Of a DNA stretch of 49,765 nt, positions 1 to 8,303 are shown piece after piece (the first letter of the stretch is position 1; every line of letters starts with the position of its first letter). The notes under the pieces are model-generated. The model was not told the DNA's origin and did not search any database. It saw only the letters and a program-made list of their open reading frames with translations. The position numbers were made by a program, and so were the translations under genes. The DNA is from Planctomycetota bacterium (GTDB taxonomy: Bacteria > Planctomycetota > J058): NCBI GenBank assembly GCA_023954375.1, contig JAMLIC010000062.1, positions 1 through 49,765 of the forward strand, read 5' to 3'.

Positions 1-2620
1 CGCCGCCCGGCCCGCCGCGGCCGCCACGGCCACCGCCGCCGCCGCCGCCGCCGCCGGCGAAGCCCTGGAAGTTGACCGGCCGCTGGCCCTTCCGGAACCC
101 GTACTCGTCGTTCTTGGCGTCACCGGCCTCGGCGCCCTCGGCGCGGATCACCTGCGCCGGCCTCGGGGCCGCCACGGTGGCCATGCGCTTCTCGACCCAC
201 GAGACGTTGTCGAAGGTCGTCTCGATCACGAGCGCGCCGCAGGCGACCTTCAGCTTGCCCTTGTCGCGCTTGACCTGCACGACCTCGCCCACCTGGTCGA
301 GCGAGACCACGTAGACCATCTCGCCCTTCTTGAGCTTGTTGGCGAACTCGCGCCGCTTCTGCTCGAACGGCGTGTGCTCGAGGAGCGCGTCCACCTTCTC
401 CTGCAGCTTCGTCGCGTGCTCGGCGGCGCCGGCGACGCCCTTGAGCGCCTCGGTCGCCTCGCGCACGGCCTTCTGCAGCGGGACGAGCTTCTCCTCCAGC
501 TCCATGTCGGCCTCCATGGCGAGCGCCTGCTTCTTGCGCTCGAACCCGTGCCGCTCCTCCTCCAGGAGCTTCTTCTCGGCGAGGACGCCGTTGCGCAGCT
601 GCTCCGCCTTGCGCAGCTCCTCCTGGGCCTTGGCCTGGTGCGCCTGGAGCGACGCGACGAGGTCGGCCACCTGCCGGTCGCCCTTGCCGAGGAGCTCCTC
701 GGCGCGCGTCAGCACCTCCTGGGGAAGCTCGAGGCGGCGGGCCGTGGCCAGCGTCGCCGACACGCCGGGCAGGCCGACGAGCAGGCGGTAGGTGGGCTTG
801 CCCGTCTCCTGGTCGAAGGCCATGGCCGCGTTCTCGGCGCGCGCGTGCTGGAGCGCCAGGCCCTTGAGCGGCTCGAGGTGCGTGGCGACCACGCCCTTCG
901 CCCCGCTCTCGAGCAGCCGCTCGAGGAACGCCTGCGCCAGCGCCGCGCCCTCGGCCGGGTCGGTGCCGGCGCCGAGGTCGTCGACGAGGACGAGCGACTC
1001 CTTGCCCGCCTCGGCCAGGACCTCCTTCACGCGCGTCAGGTGCGTGATGAACTGCGAGCGACCGGCGGGGCCGGTGCGGCCCTCGCTGATGTCAGCCGTC
1101 AGGTGCTTGAACACCGGCAGCCGGCTCTTGTCGCTCGCGGGCACCGGCAGGCCGCACTGGGCCATGGCCGCGCACAGGCCGACCGTGCGCAGGACGACGG
1201 TCTTGCCGCCCTGCTTCGGGCCCGAGAGCACGAGCAGGTCGTGGGCGCCGCCGAGCGCCAGGCTGAACGGCACGACCTCCGAGGCCGGCTCGCCCTGCTC
1301 CTCCTTCTTGCTCCGCGCCTGGGCCATGAGCGGGTGGTAGGCGTCGTGCAGCTCGAGCACGCCGTCGTCGGCCACCTGCGGGGCCGCCATGCGCCGCTCG
1401 CGGGCGAACAGCGCCTTGGCCTGCGTGAAGTCGATCCAGCCGAGCGTGCCCGCCGTGCGCTCGAGGTGCGCCTGGTGGGCGACCGCCAGGCGGGTCAGCT
1501 CGAGGCGCAGCCGCTGCGTCTCGGCCTTGTCCTCGGCGAGGAGCGCGTCGAGCTCGGCGTACTGCGCCTTCACCACCTCGGGCTCGATGAACAGGATCGA
1601 GCCGCCGCGGCCCTTGCCGCGCGAGGTGCCCGGCACCTCGGCCTTCTTCTGCGTCTTCACCGCCAGGAGCAGGCGGTTGTCGCGCACGACCGGCCGCGGG
1701 TTGTGCAGCGCGAGCGCCACCTCGCCCTTCTGCGAGTACTCGACGAGGGTCTTCTCGACCTCGTCCTTGAGCTGGCGCAGGCGGGTGTGGATCTCGTTCA
1801 GGCGGTCGCTGGCGCCGCTGCGGAAGTCGCCGCGCGGGTCGATCGCCTTGTCGAGCGCCTGGAACAGCGGCTCGACCGGGTCGAGGTGCGACGCCAGCGC
1901 GCGCAGGCGCGGCGCCTCGCCCTCGGACAGCGCCTCGAGCTGGCGCTTGACCTCGCCGGCCGTGCGCAGCGTGGCCCAGATCTTCCGCAGGTCGCGCCCG
2001 TCGAGCGCCTTGTCGGGCTGCTGGGCGCGGCCCAGGACCGCCTTCACGTCGTGCATGTCGGCGAGCGGCAGGCGGCGGTTGTCGCCCACGACGCCGAGCA
2101 TCTCGCGCGTCTGCTCGAGGCAGGTGCGGATCGCGTCGGCCTCGTAGAGGACCTTCATGCGCCCGAGCGTCTGCCGGCCGAGGACGCTCAGGCACTGGCC
2201 CTTGAGCCCCTCGGTCACGCGGCCGAAGCCGATCGCGCCCAGGAAGCGCGCCTCGCTCTGGCGGCGCGCCCGCTCCTCGGGCGTGGCCTGGGCCTCCTCG
2301 CGGGCCCGCTCCTCGCGCGCGGCGCGCTCCTCCTCCTCCTCCTCGCTGATCGCCGGCTCGGCCGCCGGGGCCTCGGCCGCCGGGGCCTCCTCGGCCTGCG
2401 CGTCGTCGTCCGACGCCTCGTCGGCCGCCTCGGCCGTCTCGGCCGCGGGGGCCGCCTCGGCCGCGGGGGCCGCCTCGGCCGGCGCCTCGGGGGCCGGGGC
2501 CTCCTCGGTCGTCGCGGCCTCGGGCGCCTGCTCGGTGGCCTGGGCGGTGGTCGCCCCCTGCTCCTGCTCGGTCGCGCTCGGCCCGCTGTGGTCGACGGCC
2601 TCGTTGCGCTCTTCGGTCAC
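1..2620 (-). CDS. mutS2: Endonuclease/ribosome-rescue ATPase MutS2, C-terminus cut by window edge
   Basis: About 873 residues are visible. After roughly 105 acidic, Ala/Glu/Pro-rich residues comes the MutS core and clamp region, then an ATPase with Walker A GPKQGGKT (about residue 466) and Walker B LVLVDDLGAGTDP (about 545). Next are THLEPLKG and a long Lys/Glu coiled coil, then a KOW-like segment (GEMVYVVSLDQVGEVV), which is typical of MutS2 rather than MutS1. The family acts in recombination control and in splitting collided ribosomes. Walker A differs from the usual GPNTGGKT. The last visible residues are a glycine/arginine run, so whether a Smr nuclease domain follows cannot be seen. The GTG start at 2620 lies 3 nt after the tilS stop; an in-frame GTG at 2626 overlapping the tilS end is an alternative. 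Likely co-transcribed with tilS. The acidic extension is unusual for the family. Confidence 0.9.
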   Translation of the reverse strand, partial: MTEERNEAVDHSGPSATEQEQGATTAQATEQAPEAATTEEAPAPEAPAEAAPAAEAAPAAETAEAADEASDDDAQAEEAPAAEAPAAEPAISEEEEEERAAREERAREEAQATPEERARRQSEARFLGAIGFGRVTEGLKGQCLSVLGRQTLGRMKVLYEADAIRTCLEQTREMLGVVGDNRRLPLADMHDVKAVLGRAQQPDKALDGRDLRKIWATLRTAGEVKRQLEALSEGEAPRLRALASHLDPVEPLFQALDKAIDPRGDFRSGASDRLNEIHTRLRQLKDEVEKTLVEYSQKGEVALALHNPRPVVRDNRLLLAVKTQKKAEVPGTSRGKGRGGSILFIEPEVVKAQYAELDALLAEDKAETQRLRLELTRLAVAHQAHLERTAGTLGWIDFTQAKALFARERRMAAPQVADDGVLELHDAYHPLMAQARSKKEEQGEPASEVVPFSLALGGAHDLLVLSGPKQGGKTVVLRTVGLCAAMAQCGLPVPASDKSRLPVFKHLTADISEGRTGPAGRSQFITHLTRVKEVLAEAGKESLVLVDDLGAGTDPAEGAALAQAFLERLLESGAKGVVATHLEPLKGLALQHARAENAAMAFDQETGKPTYRLLVGLPGVSATLATARRLELPQEVLTRAEELLGKGDRQVADLVASLQAHQAKAQEELRKAEQLRNGVLAEKKLLEEERHGFERKKQALAMEADMELEEKLVPLQKAVREATEALKGVAGAAEHATKLQEKVDALLEHTPFEQKRREFANKLKKGEMVYVVSLDQVGEVVQVKRDKGKLKVACGALVIETTFDNVSWVEKRMATVAAPRPAQVIRAEGAEAGDAKNDEYGFRKGQRPVNFQGFAGGGGGGGGGRGGRGGPGG

Positions 2621-2622
2621 GG

Positions 2623-4011
2623 TCACATTCCCTTCTCCCCGGCCGCCGCGCGGACCTGGAGCTCCAGGACCGTGTCGGTGGCAGGGGTCACCTTGAAGCG
2701 CTCGTCGATCCGGTGGCCTACGATCCACACCGGTTGATCGTCGAGCGTGACGACCGGGGTGCTTGCTCGCTCGTCGCGCGGCACCTTGCGGTCGATGAGG
2801 AAGCGCTTGAGGCTCCGCGTGCCTGGCGCGCCGAGCGGCCAGAAGCGGTCGCCCTCGCGGCGCCGGCGCACGGCCAGCGCGCCCCGGGCGCGGGCCGCGT
2901 CGAGGCAGGCGCCCCGGGCGGGGTCGAGGTCCGTGTCGCTCGCGGCCGCCGGGCGCAGGCGCGCCTCGAACACGCGGCCCGCGTCGACCGCCTCGCCGGG
3001 GACGGCGAGCGACACCGGCGCGGCGGCCGGCGCGGCGACGCCGGGCGACACGGCGACGAGGCGCTCGCCCACGGCCTCGAGCCGGACCCCGCCCGGGAGG
3101 TCGCAGCGGCCGCGCCCGCGGGCGACGAGGCGCGCCAGGGCGCGCACGTGCTCGGCGGCCGCGCGGTCGGGGGCGTGGAGGGCCACGAGGCGCTGGAGCG
3201 CCTGGTTGCGCACGGCCGGGTCGGCCGCGCGCAGGGGGGCGAGCGCCAGCCCGGAGGCGCGCTCGGCCTCGGCCAGGAGCGTCGCGGCCGCGCCGTCGAG
3301 GTGGCGCCGGGCCTTGCGGGCCTGGGCGGCCAGGCGGCGCAGGGCCTCGTCGGCGCGCGGGTTCACCTGCTCGCGCAGGAGCGGCAGGACGTCGTGGCGC
3401 AGGCGGTTGCGCAGGAAGCGCCGGTCGCGGTTGCTGCCGTCCTCGACGACGAGGTCGGCCAGGCCGCGCGCGCGCAGGTGGTCCTCGACCTCGGCGCGCG
3501 TCACCCGCAGGAGCGGACGCACGAGGAGCACCCCCTCGCCGAGGGCGCGCCGGCGCGGGATCCCCGACAGCCCCGCCAGCCCCGCCCCGCGCAAGGCGCG
3601 CAGGAGGACCGTCTCGGCCTGGTCGTCGGCGGTGTGGCCGACGGCCACGCGGTCGGCGCCGCGCTCGAGGGCCACGCCCAGGAGGAAGCGGTAGCGCACG
3701 GCCCGCGCGGCCGCCTCGAGCGAGCCCGTGCCGCGGCGGCGGGCCTCGTCGGCGGCGTCGGCGACGCCGTCGACGAGGTCGACGCCCAGGCGGTCCGCGA
3801 CCGCCCGGGCCGCGTCGCGGTCGCGCCGCGCCTCCTCGCCGCGCAGGCCGTGGTCGAGGTGCGCCGCGACCACGTCGCGCCCGCCCGCGACGAGCGCCGC
3901 CAGGAGCGCCGTCGAGTCGGCCCCGCCCGACGCGCCGACGACGACGGGGCCGTCGCCGAGCAACGCGCGGCTCGCGCGGAGGACCTTCCGCTCCAGGGGG
4001 TGCAGGGACAC
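2623..4011 (-). CDS. tilS: tRNA(Ile)-lysidine synthase TilS
   Basis: This enzyme attaches lysine to the wobble cytidine of the CAU anticodon in tRNA-Ile, so that AUA is read as isoleucine. The PP-loop motif SGGADSTALLAAL appears about 28 residues from the chosen start. It is followed by AAHLDHGLRGEEA, VAVGHTADDQAETVLLRALRGAG and EDGSNRDRRFLRNRLRH, all hallmark TilS segments. The C-terminal domain ends with DDQPVWIVGHRIDERFKVT. I chose the GTG at 4011 because a purine-rich AGAAGAG lies just upstream and the core begins immediately; an in-frame GTG at 4086 would add 25 Pro/Arg-rich residues. Length is about 462 residues, normal for the long form. The stop is next to the mutS2 start, suggesting a tilS-mutS2 unit. 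Confidence 0.93.
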   Translation of the reverse strand: MSLHPLERKVLRASRALLGDGPVVVGASGGADSTALLAALVAGGRDVVAAHLDHGLRGEEARRDRDAARAVADRLGVDLVDGVADAADEARRRGTGSLEAAARAVRYRFLLGVALERGADRVAVGHTADDQAETVLLRALRGAGLAGLSGIPRRRALGEGVLLVRPLLRVTRAEVEDHLRARGLADLVVEDGSNRDRRFLRNRLRHDVLPLLREQVNPRADEALRRLAAQARKARRHLDGAAATLLAEAERASGLALAPLRAADPAVRNQALQRLVALHAPDRAAAEHVRALARLVARGRGRCDLPGGVRLEAVGERLVAVSPGVAAPAAAPVSLAVPGEAVDAGRVFEARLRPAAASDTDLDPARGACLDAARARGALAVRRRREGDRFWPLGAPGTRSLKRFLIDRKVPRDERASTPVVTLDDQPVWIVGHRIDERFKVTPATDTVLELQVRAAAGEKGM

Positions 4012-4187
4012 GCGGGTTCTCTTCTCGGGGGGGCTCGGCGGCGCGCCCGGGCAGCGCCGGCGCGCGAGCGGGGGATTGTAGTCCACGATGGCCCGCGAGG
4101 GTAGCGAGCGTTCGGGCGTGGCCGGCGCCGGACGCCCGGTCCGCGGCCGGGCGCGCGTGATAGAAGGTCCCGCGAGGCGCGCCCCCC

Positions 4188-5615
4188 ATGACCGACGACC
4201 CGCCGCCCCCCAGCGTGCTCGCCGACCGTTACGCCGGCCGGACGATGGCCCGGCTGTTCACGCCGCGGGCGCGCGCGCTCGCCTTCCGCGACGTGTGGAT
4301 CGCGCTGGCCGAGGCCGAGCACGAGCTGGGCGCCCCGGTGACGCGGGCGCAGGTCGACGCGCTGCGCGCCACTCGCGACCGGCTCGACCTCGCGCGGGTC
4401 GCGGCGCTCGAGGCCGAGACGCGCCACGACGTCATGGCGCACGTCAAGGCCTGGGCCGAGGTCTGCCCGGAGGGCGCGCCGATCATCCACCTCGGCGCCA
4501 CCAGCCAGTGCGTCAACGACAACGCCGACGCGCTGCTCGAGCGCCGCGCGCTCGAGCAGGTGCGCGCGCGGCTCGTGTCGCTCCTGCGCGGCCTGCGGCG
4601 CCTGGCGGCCGCCGAGGCGGCCACGACGACGCTCGGCTACACGCACTTCCAGACGGCGCAGCCGGTGACCGTGGGCAAGCGCGCCGCCCTCTGGCTGCAG
4701 GACCTGGCGTGGGACCTCGAGGAGGTCGAGCGGCTCCTCGCCGGGTACGCCTGCCGCGGGCTCAAGGGCACCACCGGCACGCAGGCCTCCTACCTCGAGC
4801 TCCTGGGCGACCCGGACAAGGTCGTGGCGCTCGACCGGCTGTTCGCGCGCACGCTCGGCTTCGAGCGCACCGTCCCGCTCACCGGCCAGACCGCGCCGCG
4901 CAAGCTCGACGCGCGGCTGGGCGACGCGCTCGTGGGCGTGGCCGTGAGCCTCTCGAAGCTGGGCACCGACGCGCGGCTGCTCGCGCACACGGGCGAGCTG
5001 CGCGAGGCGTTCGGCGCGGGGCAGGTGGGCTCGTCGGCCATGCCCTACAAGCGCAACCCCATGAAGGCCGAGCGCCTGTGCGCGCTCGCGCGGCTCGTGC
5101 CGTCGCTGCGCGACGTGCTCGTGCACACGGCCATGACGCAGTGGCTCGAGCGCTCGCTCGACGACAGCGCCGCGCGCCGCGTCGCGCTGCCCGACCTGTT
5201 CCTGGCCACCGACGGCGCCCTGCGCACGGCGATCGACCTCGTGCGCGGCCTCGAGGTCGACCGCGAGCAGGTCGCGCGCCGCCTCCGCGCCGAGGCCCCG
5301 TTCCTGGCCGTCGAGGAGCTGCTCGCCGCCGGGGTCAAGGCGGGCGGCGACCGCCAGGACCTGCACGAGGCCCTGCGCACCTTCGCCGTCGAGGCCCGCG
5401 TCACCGACGACCCGCCGGGCGAGTTCTGGCGGCGGGTCACGGCCGACCCGCGCTTCGCGGCCCTCGAGCCGGTCCGGTCGGGGCGCGTCCTCGACACCGA
5501 CCGCCTGGTCGGCCTGGCCCCCCGGCAGGTGCACGACTTCCTCGTCGGCGTCGTCGACCCGCTGCTCGAGCGGGCGAAGGACGTGCCGGACGCGGACGAC
5601 CCGCTCCGGGTCTGA
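4188..5615 (+). CDS. purB: Adenylosuccinate lyase PurB
   Basis: Catalyses the two fumarate-releasing steps of purine synthesis (SAICAR to AICAR, and adenylosuccinate to AMP). The 475 residues show the fumarase/aspartase superfamily pattern: ETRHDVMAHVKAW with the conserved His early on, GATSQCVNDNADA, TLGYTHFQTAQPVTVGKR, and the signature loop GSSAMPYKRNPMKAE near residue 285 with its catalytic Ser. The helical C-terminal domain is complete. The ATG at 4188 is the first in-frame start after the divergent tilS. It stands alone on the plus strand, with an RNA-like gene-free stretch behind it. Start assignment is firm to within a few residues because MTDDPPPPSVLADRYAG aligns with the usual N-terminus. 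Confidence 0.95.
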   Translation: MTDDPPPPSVLADRYAGRTMARLFTPRARALAFRDVWIALAEAEHELGAPVTRAQVDALRATRDRLDLARVAALEAETRHDVMAHVKAWAEVCPEGAPIIHLGATSQCVNDNADALLERRALEQVRARLVSLLRGLRRLAAAEAATTTLGYTHFQTAQPVTVGKRAALWLQDLAWDLEEVERLLAGYACRGLKGTTGTQASYLELLGDPDKVVALDRLFARTLGFERTVPLTGQTAPRKLDARLGDALVGVAVSLSKLGTDARLLAHTGELREAFGAGQVGSSAMPYKRNPMKAERLCALARLVPSLRDVLVHTAMTQWLERSLDDSAARRVALPDLFLATDGALRTAIDLVRGLEVDREQVARRLRAEAPFLAVEELLAAGVKAGGDRQDLHEALRTFAVEARVTDDPPGEFWRRVTADPRFAALEPVRSGRVLDTDRLVGLAPRQVHDFLVGVVDPLLERAKDVPDADDPLRV

Positions 5616-5640
5616 GGATCACCCGGCCCGTAGTACATGG

Positions 5641-5830
5641 AACCGCGCCGGTCAGCCGCGTCTTCGAGGCTCGTCACGCCCGTAAGTCCGGGCGTTACCG
5701 ACCCCCGCGTTCGCGTCCAACCGGCGCGGCTGGGCTGTCTGGACCCGAGGGTCCGTCGACGCTCAGGCGGACAGCCACCTCATCGACAGGTAGCAACTAC
5801 ACATACTGGATCGACCTCCTTTCGCATCGC
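5641..5830. other. Gene-free stretch with nested inverted repeats and anti-Shine-Dalgarno-like motif
   Basis: The 428 bases between purB and the DUF5989 gene hold no convincing reading frame. They can fold: 5643-5652 pairs with 5720-5729 (10 bp) around an inner hairpin 5677-5682/5689-5694, and 5733-5739 pairs with 5770-5776 around 5741-5745/5750-5754. At 5808-5823 the plus strand reads GGATCGACCTCCTTTC, almost the 3' end of 16S rRNA with one inserted base. On the minus strand the same bases form a near-perfect Shine-Dalgarno followed by a 13-codon frame (MCSCYLSMRWLSA). This could be a small RNA, a leader peptide or a decayed rRNA tail; strand and function are unknown. Confidence 0.3.
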
Positions 5831-5964
5831 GGTTCGCACCTCGGCCACCGCCCCTACCAGGACGGCTCCGAGCCCAGGGAACCCCTCGGGCCACGTTCGC
5901 CCGAGACGAGGGCCGGGACGCGGGTGGCGCCCCGAGCCCCCATTCAATCACCTGCGATGCGATC

Positions 5965-6010
5965 GCGCTCGTACGAGCGCGAGGTCGGCGGGGAGGACCC
6001 CGCCGACCTC
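5965..6010 (-). terminator. Hairpin pair downstream of the DUF5989 gene
   Basis: A 13-bp perfect stem (5981-5993 with 5998-6010, loop AGGA) directly abuts a 16-bp palindrome at 5965-5980. It lies 33 bases past the DUF5989 stop and faces the 3' end of purB, so it could end transcription from either side. There is no T-run, as expected for very GC-rich terminators. Confidence 0.6.
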
Positions 6011-6043
6011 CATGCCGCGCTGCGGCGCGAGCCCCTCGAGGGG

Positions 6044-6253
6044 CTAGAAGATCGTGTAGATGAAGGGCGCGATGGCCGACCCCTCGGCGAAGACGATCAC
6101 CGCCGAGAGCAGCAGCAGGACGAGGAGGAGCGGGGCGAGCCACCACTTCTTCTCCTCCTTCAGGAAGAGGAAGAACTCCGCGAAGATCGAGTCGGAGACC
6201 TCGGCCTCCTGGTCCGTCTTCGGGCCCGCGTCGATCGGCTGCTCGTCCCCCAT
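6044..6253 (-). CDS. DUF5989 small membrane protein
   Basis: A 69-residue protein with an acidic N-terminal third, then FLFLKEEKKWWLAP followed by one hydrophobic helix (LLLVLLLLSAVIVFA) and the C-terminal motif GSAIAPFIYTIF. This is the characteristic layout of DUF5989, in which the end of the protein reads close to GSALAPFIYTLF. The ATG at 6253 has an AGGAGG seven bases upstream, which fixes the start; upstream codons in the same frame lack a ribosome site. Members often sit near saccharide or carbamoyl-transferase genes in other genomes, but none is adjacent here and the function is unknown. It is divergent from the outer-membrane protein gene at 6429 and is followed by a strong hairpin. 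Confidence 0.8.
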   Translation of the reverse strand: MGDEQPIDAGPKTDQEAEVSDSIFAEFFLFLKEEKKWWLAPLLLVLLLLSAVIVFAEGSAIAPFIYTIF

Positions 6254-6428
6254 CGCGACCTCCTGAGGTCCGGCGGATCTTACGGGCAACGCCGGCGGAA
6301 GTCCAGAGAAGGCGCTCCGTTGGCCGCTCTGCGGCCGGGCGTCGCGTGGCCGAGCGGAAGCGCCGCTGCTAGGCTGAACGCAGTGAATAGCCCGCGCAGC
6401 CCCCGCGTTTTCCACGGACGGTGAACCG

Positions 6429-7442
6429 ATGCGTAGCGATCTCGTTCTGCGGGCCATCGCTCTCGCGGGAGTGTTGGCCTTCCCCGGCGTCGCCGCGGCC
6501 CAGACCCCCCCGGGGGCGGACGACGGCCCACCCTTCAGGGTCCCCAGCGACCAGGTCGATGACGAGCTCGACCGCTCGCTCCGACAGGAGTTCGACGAGG
6601 ACCACCCGGCCCCGCCGCCGCTCGGCGAGCCGCCGCCACCCCCGGCGGCGAAGGACGACGACCGCCTGCGCCTGCGCCTGGGCGGGTTCGCCGCCCACTA
6701 CCACGCGCAGCTGCAGAGCGTGCGCGTCTCCTACCGCGAGGGCCTGAGCGGCGGGCAGGAGGTCCGCCTCGACAAGCACGACGCCGTCGCGGACTTCGAC
6801 CCCGCCAACACCCAGCTCTACCGGGCGTGGTTCGACATCGGCCGCCACGTGTCGATCACGGGCGGGTTCTGGCGCGGCGTGTTCCGCTCCTCGGACCACG
6901 CCTCGACCGAGTCGTTCACCTTCGGGCGCACGACCTTCCTCCAGGGCGAGCGCATCGGCACGCGCGTCGAGGCGATGACCGCCGACCTCGACCTCGTGCT
7001 CAAGCCGGTGAACAACCGCTGGTTCGAGATGGGCCTGCACCTCGGCGCGCGCTACATGTACTGGGAGACGCAGCTGACGAGCCGGGCCGATGGCGCGCGC
7101 CAGGAGCGCTCGCGGATCGAGGCGGCGGTGCCGGTGGTCGGCGCGTCGCTCGCCTTCCGCCCCCTGCGCTGGTTCGAGCTGTTCGCCCGCGCCCGCGTCG
7201 GCTACCTCGAGTACGACCGGCCCAGCCGGCGCGACGACTTCGGCTCGCTCGACGCGAAGGCCAAGGAGGCCCGGACTGCCGAGATCGACCTGGGCATGAA
7301 GTTCGTCTTCAAGGAGACGATCGGCGTGATCGCCGGCTACCGCCTCGACCACCTGCGGCTGGAGCGCGAGGTCGAGGAGCGCACCGAGGGCGCGCGCGGC
7401 ACGGTGCACGGCCTCTACGCCGGCCTGATCCTCGAGTTCTGA
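6429..7442 (+). CDS. Predicted outer-membrane beta-barrel protein
   Basis: 337 residues. A signal peptide (LRAIALAGVLAFPGVAAAQ) is followed by a Pro/Asp-rich linker to about residue 75. After that come alternating aromatic/polar strands such as LRLRLGGFAAHYHAQLQ, RAWFDIGRHVSITGGFW, WFEMGLHLGARYMYW and TIGVIAGYRLDHLRL. The protein ends in LYAGLILEF; the terminal Phe after alternating hydrophobics is the classical beta-signal for barrel insertion. No enzymatic motif is visible. Strand count suggests a barrel of about 10 to 12 strands (an estimate). It is a single gene with its own gene-end hairpins; transport or structural roles cannot be distinguished. Confidence 0.7.
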   Translation: MRSDLVLRAIALAGVLAFPGVAAAQTPPGADDGPPFRVPSDQVDDELDRSLRQEFDEDHPAPPPLGEPPPPPAAKDDDRLRLRLGGFAAHYHAQLQSVRVSYREGLSGGQEVRLDKHDAVADFDPANTQLYRAWFDIGRHVSITGGFWRGVFRSSDHASTESFTFGRTTFLQGERIGTRVEAMTADLDLVLKPVNNRWFEMGLHLGARYMYWETQLTSRADGARQERSRIEAAVPVVGASLAFRPLRWFELFARARVGYLEYDRPSRRDDFGSLDAKAKEARTAEIDLGMKFVFKETIGVIAGYRLDHLRLEREVEERTEGARGTVHGLYAGLILEF

Positions 7443-7454
7443 GAACGAATCATC

Positions 7455-7532
7455 GTCGACCCGCCCCGCGAGGGGCCGTCGACCGTGCGGCGCAGAGGAC
7501 CGCCGGGGCCGAGGCCCCGCGGTCCTCTGCGC
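7455..7532 (+). terminator. Two gene-end hairpins after the beta-barrel gene
   Basis: The first hairpin (7455-7483) has GTCGAC arms enclosing CCCC/GGGG. The second (7490-7532) is a nearly perfect 20-bp stem with one bulged C; its arms read GCGCAGAGGACCG and the complement. From 7533 to 7752 I see only GC-rich sequence and a GGGAGG ribosome site before the next frame. Confidence 0.65.
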
Positions 7533-7752
7533 GTTCGTGGAGCCGTCCGCGGGCCCGGACCCGGCCGGGTCGTCCGGGAGCGGACCTCCGGGCGACCGAC
7601 TCCGGACCCGGCCCGCGCGCAGGTCGTCCGTCGTGGACGCCTCGTCCTCGGGTGACGGCCGGCCCGCGACGGCGACGGCGCTTGCGCCCTGCGGCCGCGC
7701 GCCGCCCCGGCCGGTCCTCGCGTTGCGCCGTCCTGGTCGCCGGGAGGCCACC

Positions 7753-8282
7753 ATGAACCGGACGCCGCGCGCCGCCTTCACCCTCGTCACGCTCTCCGCG
7801 CTGCTCCTCGTCACGTCGCTCGCCTGCGCGCAGGAGATCGACGCCGACCGCTTCGACGTCGGCGGCTACGAGGCAAGACGAACCTGCACGGGGCGCTCCG
7901 GCTGGCGCTCCGCCTCACCGAGCGCGCCCCGCTGAAGGGCGACGAGCACGTCGCGCGCGAGGGCTTCGCCGCCGGCTGCGACACGGTGTTCGTCCTCAGC
8001 GACGGCGCGCCCACGTGGGACGACCACGACCAGGTCGACGTGTGGGTCCCGGGCATGCACATGGGCGACCCGGAGGCCGGCGGCGTCTACGCGACGGCGA
8101 GCAAGGAGCTGCACTACTACGGCCCGTTCGCCCACCCGGGCTTCCTCCTGCGCGACGTGGCGCGCATGGTCCGCTTCCGGCGCGTCGAGCTGCACTGCTT
8201 CGGCTTCGGCGAGGCGGACCCGCGCCTCCTGCAGGAGCTGGCCCGGGTCAGCGGCGGCCAGGCGACGTCGCTCGGCCGCTGA
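7753..8282 (+). pseudogene. Broken von Willebrand factor A-domain protein (internal deletion and frame change)
   Basis: A clear start with a GGGAGG site gives a signal peptide (TLVTLSALLLVTSLACAQ) and the residues EIDADRFDVGGYEA. At about 7872 this frame loses meaning. In the next frame the sequence continues as GKTNLHGALRLALRLTERAPL, DTVFVLSDGAPTWDD and LHCFGFGEADPRLLQELARVSGGQ, ending with TGA at 8282. Those segments match the second half of a VWA domain: the TNLxxAL and LSDGxP loops and the terminal GxGxxD...LA..SGG. The first VWA half with the DxSxS metal site is absent. The parent was probably an exported protein of several hundred residues with a C-terminal VWA domain. A misassembly could give the same picture. 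Confidence 0.7.
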
Positions 8283-8303
8283 CCTCGCCAGGGCCCCTCG
8301 TGG

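Noticed and set aside
374..2737. A 787-codon plus-strand frame over mutS2
   Set aside because: Low-complexity Leu/Arg/Gly translation; the minus strand encodes clear MutS2 motifs in the same place.
3501..5534. A 677-codon minus-strand frame spanning tilS and purB
   Set aside because: It runs antisense to purB and out of frame through tilS; no recognisable domain.
5781..5825. A genuine 16S rRNA 3' end
   Set aside because: Only the last dozen bases fit, with an inserted base, and the upstream helix 45 hairpin is absent. There is no room for a 16S gene between purB and this point.
5637..6047. A 136-codon plus-strand frame in the gap after purB
   Set aside because: No ribosome site, Arg/Pro-rich translation and stems running through it argue against a protein.
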